DNA of 64,000 nt, taken from NCBI GenBank assembly GCA_003508835.1, contig PUFA01000105.1, positions 6,282,460-6,346,459 on the forward strand, written 5' to 3'. How positions within the stretch are numbered: position 1 is the first letter of the stretch; each line of letters opens with the position of its first letter. This document shows positions 33,240 through 45,800 of the stretch, piece after piece. The translations under genes were made by a program, and so were the position numbers. A model generated the notes under the pieces. The model made no database searches and was not told the DNA's origin. It was given only the letters and a program-made list of their open reading frames with translations. The DNA comes from Eonycteris spelaea (taxonomy: Eukaryota; Chordata; Mammalia; Chiroptera; Pteropodidae).

Positions 33240-33690
33240 GGGAGAGCCGTGGCTCCCCAAAGACACCCACATCCTAATCCCCAGAACCTATGAATATGTC
33301 GCCTCACATGCTAGAAGGCACTTGGCAGATATGCTTAAGTTGAGAATCTTAGAATGGGGGATTCTTTTGATTATTCAGATGGGTCGAGTGTCATCACAGC
33401 GTCCTTATAAGAGGGAGGTAGAAGGGTCAGGGCCAGAAAATGAGATGTGATGATGGAAACAAGCTGGGGTGATGCTCTCGGAAGATGCAAGAAGGAGCCA
33501 CAAGCCAAGGAAGGCAGGCGGCTTCTAGAAGCTGCAAAAGGCAAGGAACAGACTCTCCCCTAGGGCGTCCAGAAGGAACCAGCCCTGCCGACAACTCGAG
33601 TTCAGATTTCTGCCCTCGGGAACCGCGAGATACTAAGTGGGCGGTGGTGTGAGCCACCATGCGTCTGGTCATTTGCTACTGCAGGAGTCA
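33240..33690 (+). mobile_element. Solo LTR of MLT1 type (ERVL-MaLR)
   Basis: It matches the known MLT1 LTR order: ATCCTAATCCCCAGAACCTA, TGTCATCACAGCGTCCTTAT, AAGCCAAGGAAGGCAGGC, 'AGAAGGAACCAGCCCTGCCGAC', 'TTCTGCCCTCGGGAACCGCGAGA', and a GAGCCACC...GTCATTTG end. No internal viral genes flank it. It is an old, solitary LTR. Boundaries are approximate. Confidence 0.8.
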
Positions 33691-33694
33691 GACC

Positions 33695-33850
33695 TTCACA
33701 CGATTGAGGAGCATGACATCTGGAGTCCGGCTGCCCGGGTTCCAATCTTAGCTCTTTCTGCCCAGCTAGGGGGTCTTGGTCGAGTGGTCAAAGCCCTCAT
33801 CTTCTTCATCTGTAAGATGGGATGGAAATAGCACCCCTGGCATGAAGAAT
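33695..33850 (+). repeat. MIR SINE fragment
   Basis: It has MIR phrases GGAGTCCGGCTGCCCGGGTT, CCCTCATCTTCTTCATCTGT and AAGATGGGATGGAAATAGCA, directly after the MLT1 LTR. Confidence 0.65.
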
Positions 33851-34738
33851 AAACCAGCTCAGACGCATGAAATAGGATGCTGCAAGCCGAGCCTCGTGGA
33901 GACATTCGTGTTGGTTGTACATGTTCGTGTATCAAATAACTTTATAAAAAATACAAGGGTGTGTTTTAGGAAAAAATCCCCAGGTACGGTCGAGTAGACG
34001 AACTGGAGGAGGTGAGTCTACAGTAGGAAAGACGGGTCACAGGAGTAGAGAAAAGGATCCAGGGGCTGGTGAGGGCTGGACCGAAGGGCAGGGGGAGGGG
34101 GAGGGGGCACTCTGGCTGGGAGGCCTACTGGGGCTGTCGCTAAAATCAGGAAAGAGAAACAGGGAGGAGGAGCAGGTGTTAGTAAAAAAAAAAAAAATAC
34201 GGGTAAGCACATCCCGCGCTCACTATATGTAAGGTGCCTGGCTAAGCATTCTGTTTGCCTGATGGATATCACTGGCTTGTCACCCAAGACCCTGAGGAAA
34301 GTCCCATGACTGTGAAGGTCTAGTGTATAGATCAGGAACTGAGAAGACAAAGTTAGAATCAGGACCTCTGCCTGCTGCATCCCTCCAGGATGAGGGTTCC
34401 TGGTGCCCCGGCCTCTGCTGAGAGTGCACGGGGCAGAAGGATTGATTCCACTCGGTCAAGGTGACCTGTGAGTTAATGAGTAACGGGTGGGGGTGGGGAG
34501 GGAACCCAGGCTGTGTGGTGGAAGGAAAGGGACTTTTGCTGTGGGTCCTGAAGGGAAATTCTCAGACAGCAGTGTAGCAAGAAAGGACCCTAACCCAAAA
34601 GTGTGGGGCTTCTTGCTGTTCCCAAGCCTGGCACCACCTCTGTGGGAAAAGAGTGGGGTGTAGCAGAGAGATTAGTGCACCCAGACAGGCCCCGCCCAGA
34701 AGTCCTCTTCTCCACTTCCTCTTCTCTGCTGGCAGCCC

Positions 34739-34815
34739 AGCTAGGGTCGCCAGACAAAATATAGGGCACACAGTTAAATTCGAATTTCAGATCAATAACA
34801 GGCACTTTGTTAGTG
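34739..34815 (+). repeat. MER53-like DNA element fragment
   Basis: It reads TAGGGTCGCCAGACAAAATA, then CACAGTTAAATTCGAATTTC and TTTGTTAGTGTAAGTGT, matching one half of the palindromic element I recall as MER53. The family name is from memory. Confidence 0.5.
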
Positions 34816-34829
34816 TAAGTGTGCTGCAG

Positions 34830-36423
34830 ACCACCCACTTAGCATCAGCCCAGGCAGCCTGGCTCTCCAGCCCTCTCCTGCCTCGAAGCCCAGATGCTGG
34901 GCTAGGTGGGCCACTAACTGGAAGCCCCCACAAACAGCCTTCCCGCCCTTGTTTCTTCCAGTTTCTCTTGCCCGCCATCCCCCTCCCAAACTTCAGACAC
35001 AAAGGCGCATCCCGCATCCCGGGCAAACTCCGAGGAGAAGAAGAAAAATCCCTCCCGTCCCTGCTGTCTCTCCCAGCTGCACCTTGCTGCCTCTTCCCCT
35101 GCATTCCTCTTCTGCCTGGGGCTCCCTGAATTGTCAAAACGGTGGCGGGAACCATCATCAGTCCCATTGTCCAGATGCATTCACTAGGCTCTGAGAAAGG
35201 AGGCACCAAGCCTTGCCAGGGCCCAGAGGCCAGGCCAGGAATTTCTTCTGGGGGTTGGCAAAGCACAGAGCCTGTCCGCCTAGGGCTATAATGAAACCAG
35301 GAAATGGGGTGGGGGGGTTAGGGGTCTCAGAGGAGGAAAAGAGAGGAAGTACTGGGCAGCAGGGGGATCCTCACAGGCAGGCCCCTTCCGCCCCCAGTTT
35401 CAGAAGCCGAATCCCAGTTCTGAAGAATAAGCAGGTGTTTGCTCTCCATCTCTTCTAAAGAAAGGGTGTCGCAATCAGAGCAGAGGCCAGGTTTGTTGTG
35501 TTTCGCCACACCTCCCGGACTCCGGACATGAGCGGGGCCTGGACAGTGGCCATATGTTTACGGGAACTCCAAGCGGGTACCCCGTTAACCCCTTCAGCCA
35601 GCCCTCCAGGAATCAGGATCCTTGCCCCGCCTCTGCCCCACCCTACATGGCCAACCGTGCTGGAGTCACAGAGAGGCAAGTTAAAATGACACTGAGGCAA
35701 AACTCAAAGCTTCGCCAACACTCCCTCATGGGGGTGTGGGGTGGCGAGGGGGAAATGGACAGTTTCCTGCAGGGCTGGCTGTATGTAAATTAGTGCAGTT
35801 AGGACGGGAATTCGGCCGCTATCTAGTGAGGTTACTAATGCACTCAGACTCTGATCTGGGTTATCTACTTTTCCTTAGAATAACAACCCTGTGAAGCAGG
35901 TGTTCTGATAACCCTATTTTAATGGGAAAACTGAGGCTCAGAGTGGGCAGGAGCTTGATACTGCTAATATGGGTCAGATCTGGACAGTGATACAGGCTCA
36001 GAACAACTGGCCGGCGAGAGCACGGTTTGCAACAGTCTGTCCCCCAGGTTGGAGGCGGGTGACTTTCACGCAGTGTAATACGAGGCAGTTCCTTTTAAGC
36101 ACAAGGAAGTTCTCTGTGCACTGATAATGCACGATCTCTAAGGCATATTATTTATGAAAAAGCAAGGTGTGACTCAGGGAGACCAGGAGGAACACCGTGT
36201 GGAGCACACGAGTATTTGTTTTTATAGCTTTTGCAAATTTGTAAATGCATAAGTCATCTTTGGGGGAAAACATGAGATTTGTTTGCATGGTCATGTCTGG
36301 GACCTGAATGGATGGCAAGACACAGGAGGAAGATCACTTCTTCCCTGTATATCTACTTGTACTTTTTAGGTGTTAAACCATATGACTATGATACCTATTC
36401 ACACACACAAATCAAATATAATT

Positions 36424-36457
<34 letters not shown>

Positions 36458-37100
36458 TATCCTAAGAGAATGTAGATGTAAGACAGATAGAAAAGCTAGC
36501 ATTGGGGATTTGGTTTAGCGATGACATTTTTTAACCATCATAGCCATTCGGGCATCCTTAAGGGAGCCAAAGCCTCCCTGAATGGAGAAAACATACTCAC
36601 CTGGACAGCGAACTCCTACTCATACTTGAAAGCCCAGCCAACATGTCCCCTCCTCCAAAAGCCTTCCGTGTCTCCACGAGAAGCAGAGTGCTTTTCTCCA
36701 CTGTGGAGGACACTCCACAGGGCTGGGGGTGTCTTTGCTGGACACGGTCCCATTTCCTACCCCCAGCGTGAAAGACTCTGGAACTGGGATTCACGAGCAA
36801 AGCTGGAATGAGGGCCAGGCCCAGGTACTGGGGTGGGGGGCCCCCTGGCCCTCAGTATCCCTCTACTACAAAGTGGGTGTAACGAGGAAAGGTCCCTGTT
36901 TATCAGCAGGGCCTCACCCTGAGAGAGGCCAGGATGGGGGCAATTATGCTCATGTGGGAGGAGGGCATGTCCTCAGGTTCCTTGCCCCAGGACCTGCTGC
37001 CCCAGGAATTGGGAAAGAAACATACTATTGTGAAATCTGGGGCAGCCCCAGGGTGGGGAGAGGCCACAGGGAGGGGAGCTGAGGGCTGGGCTGAGGAGGA
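34830..37100. other. GPR108–C3 intergenic region
   Basis: No exon is recognised. It holds a reversed MIR near 35860–36000 (GGGAAAACTGAGGCTCAGAG) and a (TAA)n microsatellite at 36424–36455. The rest is single-copy sequence leading to the C3 promoter. Confidence 0.55.
36424..36455. repeat. (TAA)n microsatellite
   Basis: About ten perfect TAA units lie in an AT-rich stretch upstream of C3. Confidence 0.95.
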
Positions 37101-37145
37101 GACAGGAGGCCCCATAAAAGGCAGATCCAGCGGCCTCTGCTCACT
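37028..37145 (+). promoter_or_regulatory. C3: C3 promoter: C/EBP site and TATA-like box
   Basis: TTGTGAAAT at 37028–37036 fits a C/EBP (bZIP) site; the human C3 promoter has a bZIP element in this position that mediates IL-1/IL-6 acute-phase induction. ATAAAAGG at 37114–37121 is a TATA-like box. A start site near 37145, some 60 bases before the ATG, is inferred from TATA spacing. Confidence 0.7.
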
Positions 37146-37203
37146 CCTCCCCATTCTCTTCCTCCATCCCTCCGTCCCTCCGTCCCTCCACTGTCCCTGA
37201 ACC

Positions 37204-39777
37204 ATGGGGCCTGCCTTAGGTCCCAGCCTGCTGCTGCTGCTGCTGACCAGCCTGCCCCTGGCCCTGGGGGATCCCATGTGAGTAGTCACGACCCCACCCC
37301 CTACCAGGTGACTTCTGAGGTGGCAGTGGGCATTTGTGGATTCAGGTCTCTGTGGGGGTCTGTGGGGGTCTGTGGGGCAGGGGTTAGCAGGTTGGGGTGC
37401 CTGTGAATCTGAGAGTTTGCAGGCTGGGTGTATGAGGGACTCCTTAGGCACTTTGCGGCGGGGAGCTGGCTGTTTGTGATGCTGGGAGTCCGTAGGCTCA
37501 GGATGTGAGTGGCCCTCAGTGGTTCTGTGTGGGGGAGGGTTGGACTTTACAAGATGTGGGAGAAGTCTGTGGTTTGAAGGGCTTATGGTTTCAGCGTTTG
37601 TAGAGATGTGGTGTGGGTTTTCGTCCTTGGGGGATGGATTTGGTTATATTTATAGGCCTGGGGTGCTAAAGGTTTAGGTAGAAGCTTGGGGTGTTCAAGG
37701 ATTTGGGGTGTAAAGGTTTGGAATATGTGTTTGGGGGTGTATAGTTTGGGAGACAGAGCTTGGGGTTCTAAAACTGTAGAGATTAGGGCTTCAGGAGTAC
37801 ATATGTGGGTTCTCCAATTGTGGGTTTGGAAGTCTAGAGACTTGTGGGAGCTGAAGGTTCTGGTGTGGAGGTTCCGAGGTTGAAGGGTCTCAGCCCCTGC
37901 GCCATCGGCCGGTCACTGACTCTCCGGGACGAGGGGCTGGGGCAGAGCGCTGACCCCGGCGAGGGCTGGAATGTGGGGTCCCCCGGGACGACCCCGGGCC
38001 CCTCTCACGCAGGTTCTCCATGATCACGCCCAACGTCCTGCGGCTGGAGAACAAAGAGACCGTGGTGTTGGAGGCCCACGACGCGAATGCCGACATCCCG
38101 CAAGTCACGGTCACCGTCCAAGACTTCCCGGCCAAAAAGCACGTGCTGGCCAGCGAGGAAACGTCGCTGACCAAAGACAACGGCTACCTGAGTACGGTCA
38201 CCATCAAGGTGGGCACATTCTGGAGCCGGGCCCTACGGACACCCCCACCCTCCTTCCGAGTGCCCTCCCTCCCTGAGCTGCTCCCCCGGAGCCCCTCCCC
38301 TTCCGGTCCTGCGTCTAAGCCCCTCCCCTTCCGGTCCTGCGTCTCTAAGCCCCTCCCCTTCCGGTCCCTGCATTTCTAAGCCCCCCTGTTGAGGCCCCTC
38401 CCCTTGTGAAGAGCCGCCCCTTCTGACCCCAGGCCCCTCCCCTTCATAGTCCCTTGCCCCCTAAGCCCTTTCTTCCTTCAGAGCCCCTCCCCTCTCTGAG
38501 TCCCCTCCCCTTCCTGAGCCCCCTTCCCCTACTGAGGCCCCCACCTCCCCAACCCCGTCCTCTGGGACCCTGTCTAATTCCGCCTTCCTGCGCCCTCTCT
38601 GACCCCTACCCCCTCTCTGGCCCTCTCCGAGTCTCCCCTCTCCCCAACCTCGAGCAAACTAGGGAGGCCAGGAGTGACGGGCAGGTGTGGGCCCAGCCGA
38701 AGGCCGAGAGGTTGGGCCTTGGCCAGGGGCCCTGGAGCAGACCCTTCTTATGTGCTGGTCCACGCCTAGATCCCGGCCAGAAAGGAATTAATATCAGAGA
38801 AGGGGCACAAGTTCGTGAGTGTCCAGGCAACCTTCGCGGGCACCCTGGTGGAGAAATTGGTGCTGGTCAGCCTGCAAAGCGGTTACCTCTTCATCCAGAC
38901 AGACAAGACCATCTATACCCCAGGCTCCACAGGTCAGGGGGCTGGGGAGTGGCCGCACGGGGCAAGGGCAGGGGCCATCGGGAGGGGCAGGGCCTCACTG
39001 AGCTGTCCCTTCCCCCCACCACGTCCAGTCCGCTACCGTATCTTCACTGTCGACGACACGCTGCTGCCCGTGGGCCGGACCGTCGTCGTCAGCATTGAGG
39101 TACCAGCCAGCCGGGGGCCCAGACATGCCCGGGTCAGAGACTCGAGAAGAGACAAAGGTAGAGAGACAGAGAAAGAGACGCCAGAAAAGCCCAGCGGCAG
39201 AGACCCAAAAGCAAAGGAATATGTAGAGGCACAGCAGAGAGTTCTGGAGATGGGCGAGGACCCAGGGAGACCGCGTGGAGGGATGCGTGCGCGCACGGAT
39301 TCATTCCGGCTCCAGAGAAACCCCTGGCTACTGACTCTGGACAGGTGGCTCCATTCCTGGGCCTCAGTTTTCTCGTGGGAAGACTGGGATAATGACATAA
39401 TTCTATGTAGCAGTCTGTTCCGCCTACTGCAGCCAAGGGGTGCCTGTGAGCACTTGACTGCAGGCTCCCCACATTCTGGCCTCAGCCCACAAGGCCCTGC
39501 ACGACCTGCCCCGGTCCCCTCCTCGGACTCCTCCCCCTCACTCACTCTGCTCCCGCCACCCGCGTGTCTTGGCTGTTCCTCCAACACGCCGGGCACGGGG
39601 CCTTTGCAGGGGCTGCTCCCTCTGCCCAGAACACCCTCCTCCTCCAGATATCCTCCCCGCTCGCCCCCTGGCCATCTTCAAGGCGTTGCTCAAATGTTGT
39701 TAATGTCCCAATTTTACAGCGAGGCCTGCCAGAGCACCTTGTAAAATTGCAACTCCTCCTCCACACCCACACTCGCT

Positions 39778-39810
<33 letters not shown>

Positions 39811-39822
39811 GCGCGCGCGCGT

Positions 39823-39862
<40 letters not shown>

Positions 39863-42800
39863 CCCTCCCCTCCCCTCCCTTTCTGCCATCTCCTTTTGGC
39901 ATCCTGTAAGTTGGATTAATTTGTTTGTTAATCGCCCTCTCCGCCACCCTCCACGGAACCCAAATTCCCTTCGGGAAGGGTTTTACGTTTTTGTTCGGGG
40001 ACCTTATCTCCTGAACACAGTGTGTGGCATACAGCAGGGCTTCACAAAAACTTACTGGAGGAAGGGATGCAGGGAGGGAGAAAGGAAGGAGGGAAGTGAA
40101 GCGTCACCAGGAGAGCATGGTCAAGGTACCCGATTTCTAGGAGAAGCCAGAAACCCATATTTGCACGCGATGGCTCCTGAGGTCTAACTGTTGGCAGCAC
40201 TGGCAGTCGAATGCGGGCACGTGAAATTGCTATTTGTGTAAGCCGAGATGTCAGATGTAGGCACTTAGTGTGTGGCTCAGCAGAAGTCAAACGCTCGCTC
40301 AGGGTGCGGCGCAAAAGGAGGCGATGAATACTAGTTGTCATTAATGTTCGGGGGCGCCGATACCAGTGAGCTCCTGCCTACCGGAACCATGTCTCAGGCC
40401 AGTGAAGGAGGAGCTGTGTTTTTCTCCTGTTTCTAGAGGTGCACGTTGAGCACAGAGAGGTTAAGGAACTTGCCCAAGGTCACACAGCTTATAGGTAGCA
40501 CAGTTGGGATTTGAACCCAGCGTGTCCAACGTGAACAAAGCGTGTCCAGACGCAGACTGAAACGGAGCGGCCGGGTCTCTGAAGAGCCTCCCCTCTCCCT
40601 GTCTCCCCACAGACGCCCGAAGGCGTTCCCATCAAGCGGGAAACGCTGTCTTCTCAAAACCAGATTGGCATCTTGCCCTTGTCTTGGAATATTCCGGAGC
40701 TGGTCAAGTATGTCAGGCCCTCCGGGAGGGGGTGCAGGGCTCCCCTCTTCTGGGAGGAGTGGGGAGCTGCCCGGCCCCGCCTGCTCACCCGCCTGCATTC
40801 CCCACAGCATGGGGCAGTGGAAGATCCGAGCCTACTATGAAGATTCGCCGCAGCGGGTCTTCTCCGCGGAGTTCGAGGTGAAGGAGTATGGTAAGAGGAG
40901 CGGGGAGCCAGGGCAGGGGGGCCCGCACACTGGACCCCGCAGTGGCCCGCAACCAGAGCCATCTCTCCCCCAGTGCTGCCCAGTTTTGAAGTCCAAGTGG
41001 AGCCTGAAGAGAAATTCTACTACATCTCGATGACCCAAAGGGCCTAGAGGTCACCATCACGGCCAGGTGAATGGAGAGGGGTGGGGCGAGGCGAGAGGTC
41101 AGTTGAGGGCCAGGTGAGGGGCCAGGCGAGGGACCAAGGAGGAGGGGTCAGATGGGGACCAGGTGAAGGACCAAGTGAAGGCCAGGTGAAGGACCAGGTG
41201 AGGGCAGGTGAGGACTAGGTGAGGGTGAGATGAGAGGCCGGGGGTCTGGGTCCTCACATGGCCAGTGGAAGTTTGGGGATACACTCAGATGTTCAGCAGG
41301 GGAGAATCTGAGCCTCTCCTCACCGCACAGGTTCTTGTACGGGAAGAATGTGGAAGGCACAGCCTTTGTCATCTTTGGGGTCCAGGACGGTGACCAGAGG
41401 ATTTCGCTGCCCCAGTCCCTCACCCGCGTTGTGGTACTTGCCAGAGGCCTCCCTGAGCCTGCTCCCCTCTGAAGCCCTCCTTCTCCCTCTCTGAGTCCCC
41501 TCCCCACCGGAACCCCTGCCCCTGGCTGAGACCCGTCCTTTCCTCCCCCAGTTAGAGGATGGCACCGGGGAGGCCACGCTGAGCCGGCAGGTGCTTCTGG
41601 ACGGGGTGCATCCCTCCCGAGAGGATGCCCTGGTGGGCAGGTCCTTGTACGTGTCCGTCACTGTCATCCTAAACTCAGGTGAGGCCAGCCCTGAGGGCAG
41701 AGGCCCAGCGCCACCACACGGTCCAGTCTGAGCGGGTTCGCCCAGTCTGAGGTGGGACACCCAGCCTGAAGGAGGGGGCCCAGAATGAAGGTGGGGTTTG
41801 GTCTGACGAGGAAGGCCCCGTCTGACGGGGGAGGCCCAGACGAAGGGGGAGACCCAGTGTGAGGAGGGAGGCCCGGCATGAAGGCAGGGTCCAGCCTGAC
41901 GGGCGGCCCGAGAGCCTGCCCTCACGGCTGCCCCGCGCCCCTCGCCACCGCCAGGCAGCGACATGGTGGAGGCTGAACGCACTGGGATCCCCATCGTGAC
42001 TTCCCCCTATCAGATCCACTTCACCAAGACCTCCAGGTTCTTCAAGCCCGCCATGCCCTTTGACCTCACGGTGAGACACGCCTTCCTCTGCTCCTGAGCT
42101 CTGGCCACCCTCCGGGTCAATGAAGCCCCTTCACCGGCCCCCGCACCCACAGGTGTTCGTCACGAACCCCGACGGCTCCCCAGCCCGCCGTGTCCCCGTG
42201 ACCACTCAGGACTCCCTGGACGTGCAGTCCCTGACGCAGGACGACGGTGTGGTCAAGCTAACCGTCAACACACACAAAGACCGGAAGCCACTGGACATCA
42301 CCGTGAGTCTGCACCCGCCACGGGACCCCACACCGGGGACCCGGGGGGCTTTATTTGTATAGGGAGGTCCTGACGTTTGTACAAAGGGGTCCTGTCACGT
42401 GCACAGCGGGGTCCTTCATTTGCATACAGGGGCCTCGCCATCCACGCAGAGGTCTCTCATTTGCGTAGAGGGGTTCTTGCCCACACGGTGGGGTACTGCC
42501 GTCTGCATATATGTCTCATCGGGATCCTGTGATGACTTTGGACCCACCTGAATAATCCAAAATAGTCTCCCTGTCTCCCAATCCTTAACGCAATCCCGTC
42601 TGCAAAGTCCCTCTTGTCATGTAAGGTATCACATTCCCAGGTCCCAGGGATTAGGACGGAGACATCTTGGGGGGGGGGGCGTTCCACGCATCCCTCTCTG
42701 CCCGCCCAGGTGCGCACCATGAAGGAGGGCCTTCCGGCGGCACGCCAGGCCACCAACTCCATGCAGGCCCTGCCCTACAACCCCATGGGCAACTCCAACA

Positions 42801-45800
42801 ACTTCCTGCATCTGTCCGTGTCCCGGGCGGAGCTGAAGCCAGGGGAAACGCTCAACGTCAACTTCCACCTGCGAGCGGACCCCGGCCTGGACGCCAAGAT
42901 CCGTTACTACACCTACCTGGTCTGTGGCTCCCCGGATCCCGCAGGCCCCCCTCCTCCTCGCTTCCCCAGCACCCCCGCCCCTCCCCCCCGCCACCCCGAT
43001 CCTGATGCCAGCCTGTCTCCCCCCGTCCCCCCGCAGATCATGAACAAGGGGAAGCTGCTGAAGGTCGGACGGCAGAAGCGCGATGCCGGCCAGAACCTGG
43101 TGGTGCTGCCCCTGGCCATCACCACGGACTTCATTCCTTCCTTCCGCCTGGTGGCCTACTACACAATGATGGGCGCCAGTGGGCGGGAGGTGGTGGCGGA
43201 CTCCGTGTGGGTGGACGTCAAGGACATGTGTGTGGGCACGGTGAGCGCCCCCGGGCCTCTCGTGTCCGTCTGGGGACTCTGCCTCTGCCTCTGCCTCTCT
43301 GCAGCCTTTCGAAGCCATTTCCCTCCCTGGCGAGCGGAGACCCCGCCTCTTCTCCTTCTCCTTCTCCTCTCCTCCTCTCTCTTCGCAGGCTCAGTGGCTC
43401 CCTCGCCTCCTGTTCTCTGACTTCCCAGGACTTTCTGCTCCATGCAGTTTCCATGCTTCTGCCTTCTGCCCTCCGGGTGGCCACCTTCCTGCCTTTCCAG
43501 ACCCGCCCAGGACGCCCTCTGCCCTTGGCCAAGGCCGGGGTCTCCGGGGACTGACTTCTCCCTCCCACCTCCCCGCAGTTGGTGGTGAAAAATGCCAAGA
43601 AAGAGGGAAAGCCCCATGTGCCTGGACAGCAGATGGCCCTGAGGATCGAGGGCAACCAGGGGGCCCGGGTGGGGCTGGTGGCCGTGGACAAAGGCGTGTT
43701 CGTGCTGAATAAGAAGAACAAGCTGACTCAGAGTAAGGTGCGTCCCCGCGGCGCTGAGGTGGTGCGGGGTGGCGGAGGCAACGCGGGGGCGGTGCGTGCA
43801 CGTGCGGGCCGCACTGGGGACAATCGGCCCCGGGGGTGGGACGGGAGTTGCGTGCGGTCGTCAGTCAAAATGCACGCGGACGTGGGCGTGGGCTGAGGTG
43901 GATGGTCAGGGCCCAGGCTGAGGGTGGTCATGGCCATGGGCTCGGGCGCGCTTCGGGGAGCGCGCTCCGGGGGGCCCCCCGGGGACGGCCGGGGCACCGG
44001 GGTTGACGAGCGCGCGGGCAAGGCGCCGCAGGGGCCGCAGGCCTGGCCTGGCGTGAGCGGCCCTGAGCGCCCCGCCCGCGCCCCGCAGATCTGGGACATG
44101 GTGGAGAAGGTGGACATCGGCTGCACGCCGGGCAGTGGCAAGGATTACGCCGGGGTCTTCAAGGACGCGGGGCTGGCCTTCCAGACGAACAAAGGCCTGC
44201 AGACCGAGCACAGGGCAGGTGAGGAGGGGGCCGGCGGACGTCCAGCGCGGCGGGGCGCTTCCATCAGGGAGCCCCGGGTTCCTGTCCCGCCTCCACCACC
44301 CTCCAGCGACTCGCTCTCCTCTCCGAGCCTCAGTTTCCCCTGCTAAGTCGAGCGGTCACACTCCGACCGGGTGGCCGCCGTGGGGAGTGAACGAAGGACA
44401 CGCAGTAGGTGCTTCGTGCGTCTCACCCCCGGTCCACCTGCCCCTCAGATACCGAGTGCCCGAAGCCCGCCGCCCGGCACCGCCGCTCCGTGCAGCTGAT
44501 GGAGAAGCGCAAGGACAAAGGTGGGGGCCCCGCCCTGTCCCCCGCGACCCCAACCTTGCATCTCGTGCGTCCCGGACCCAGCCAAAGCAGCGGGAGGGGA
44601 AGGGCCGGGGTGGGGGGGCCCTCCCCGCGGGTGTGGGCTGACCGTGCCTGCGCCCCCACAGCCGGCCAGTACGCGGACAAGGAGCTGCGCAGGTGCTGTG
44701 AGGACGGCATGCGCGAGAACCCCATGAGGTTCCCCTGCCAGCGCCGCGCGGAGTTCATCCTGCAAGGCCAGGCGTGCGTGGCCGCCTTCCTGGACTGCTG
44801 CGACCACATCACCAAGCTGCGGGCCGAGCTCCGCCGCGACGACGACCTGGGTCTGGCCAGGAGTAAGTCCCCGCGGGGGCCCGTGCGCCTGCGCAGGCTC
44901 CGGGGCCGGGGGCGGGGAGGCGCGGGGGAGTCCCTGTCACTGGGCACTGGAAACCGAGAGAAATTATGCCATCAATGAAAAGTAACAGAAGACAATGCCT
45001 TTGCTTAAAAACTAGGGAAGATTGAGAGACTTTCACAGTGGCAGGCTGGCAAACACACTCACACACACACGCACACTCATCTTCGGGGTTGCTTTAAACA
45101 TTCTCCAACTTTCAGCAAAACTGTCGTGCAGATTGAAAACCGGTTTCCCCTTGAGCTGTTTGGTGCCCCGACTCCTGAACAGCTTCTGTGCATCTTCTGG
45201 AAACAGAGATGTTCTCCTAAAAAGCAGGCGCGGCCATCGGAATGAGGATGTTAGTGCTGAGTCATTCCTGCTGTCTAATCCACAGCCCTGGCTCAAGTGT
45301 TGCCATTTGTTGTTGGTGGTGGTGGTGGTGGTTCTTTTGTTTTTTGTTTGCGTGTTTGTTTCAGGTTTTAGTCTTTGATAGGAAAAGGATTCAGCTCAGA
45401 ACGCACAGGGTGTCCGTGTGTCCTGTGTCCTCCGGTATCTGTCCCGCCCCTGGTAGCTCTTCAGTCTTCTATGGCTTTCGCGTCCTTGACGTATCAGAAC
45501 ACACAGGCCAGGCGTTTGGCGGGTGGCCTGGCTGCTCGGGTCTGACGTTTCTTCATTATCATCGCATTTAGGTCTTGCATTTTGGCAGGACTGTCGCCGT
45601 ACAGAGGTCGTGCCCTCCTCGGGTGTGTCACGTCAGGAGGCACGTGACTCTGATTTGTGCCATTATCAGTGATGGGAGGCTTGGTCCCTTGATCAAGGTG
45701 GTCTCCGCCACCCATTGCAAAGTTCCCCTTTATTCCTTCTTAGTTACTTTGCTAAACTTCTTTTAAAATGTAAGTCCAGACGATTTCCCCAAATATCAAT

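Larger units (their letters stand above)
37204..44448 (+). other. C3: C3 exons 1–15: signal peptide and β chain (MG1–MG6)
   Basis: Coding exons: 37204–37277, 38013–38208, 38770–38932, 39029–39099, 40613–40707, 40808–40890, 40974–41066, 41331–41433, 41552–41678, 41955–42070, 42153–42302, 42710–42919, 43037–43240, 43579–43737, 44089–44218. They encode the macroglobulin ring of the β chain, for example [20 protein letters not shown] in exon 3 and [11 protein letters not shown] in exon 11. All borders are GT–AG. Only exon 7 is out of step. Confidence 0.93.

Noticed and set aside
33240..33690. Possible endogenous retrovirus
   Set aside because: Only an LTR of MLT1 type is present. No gag, pol or env remnant flanks it.
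36279..36518. Open frame with a poly-Asn run
   Set aside because: The Asn run is the translated TAA microsatellite, and the flanks look non-coding.
38284..38375. Regular repeats as a CRISPR-like array
   Set aside because: The three copies are contiguous, C-rich and without unique spacers. It is a mammalian intronic minisatellite.
38815..39744. 309-codon plus-strand open frame
   Set aside because: It is C3 exons 3 and 4 read through their introns. The exon borders and protein homology explain the coding part.
42614..43420. 268-codon plus-strand open frame
   Set aside because: It is C3 exons 12 and 13 with the short intron left open.
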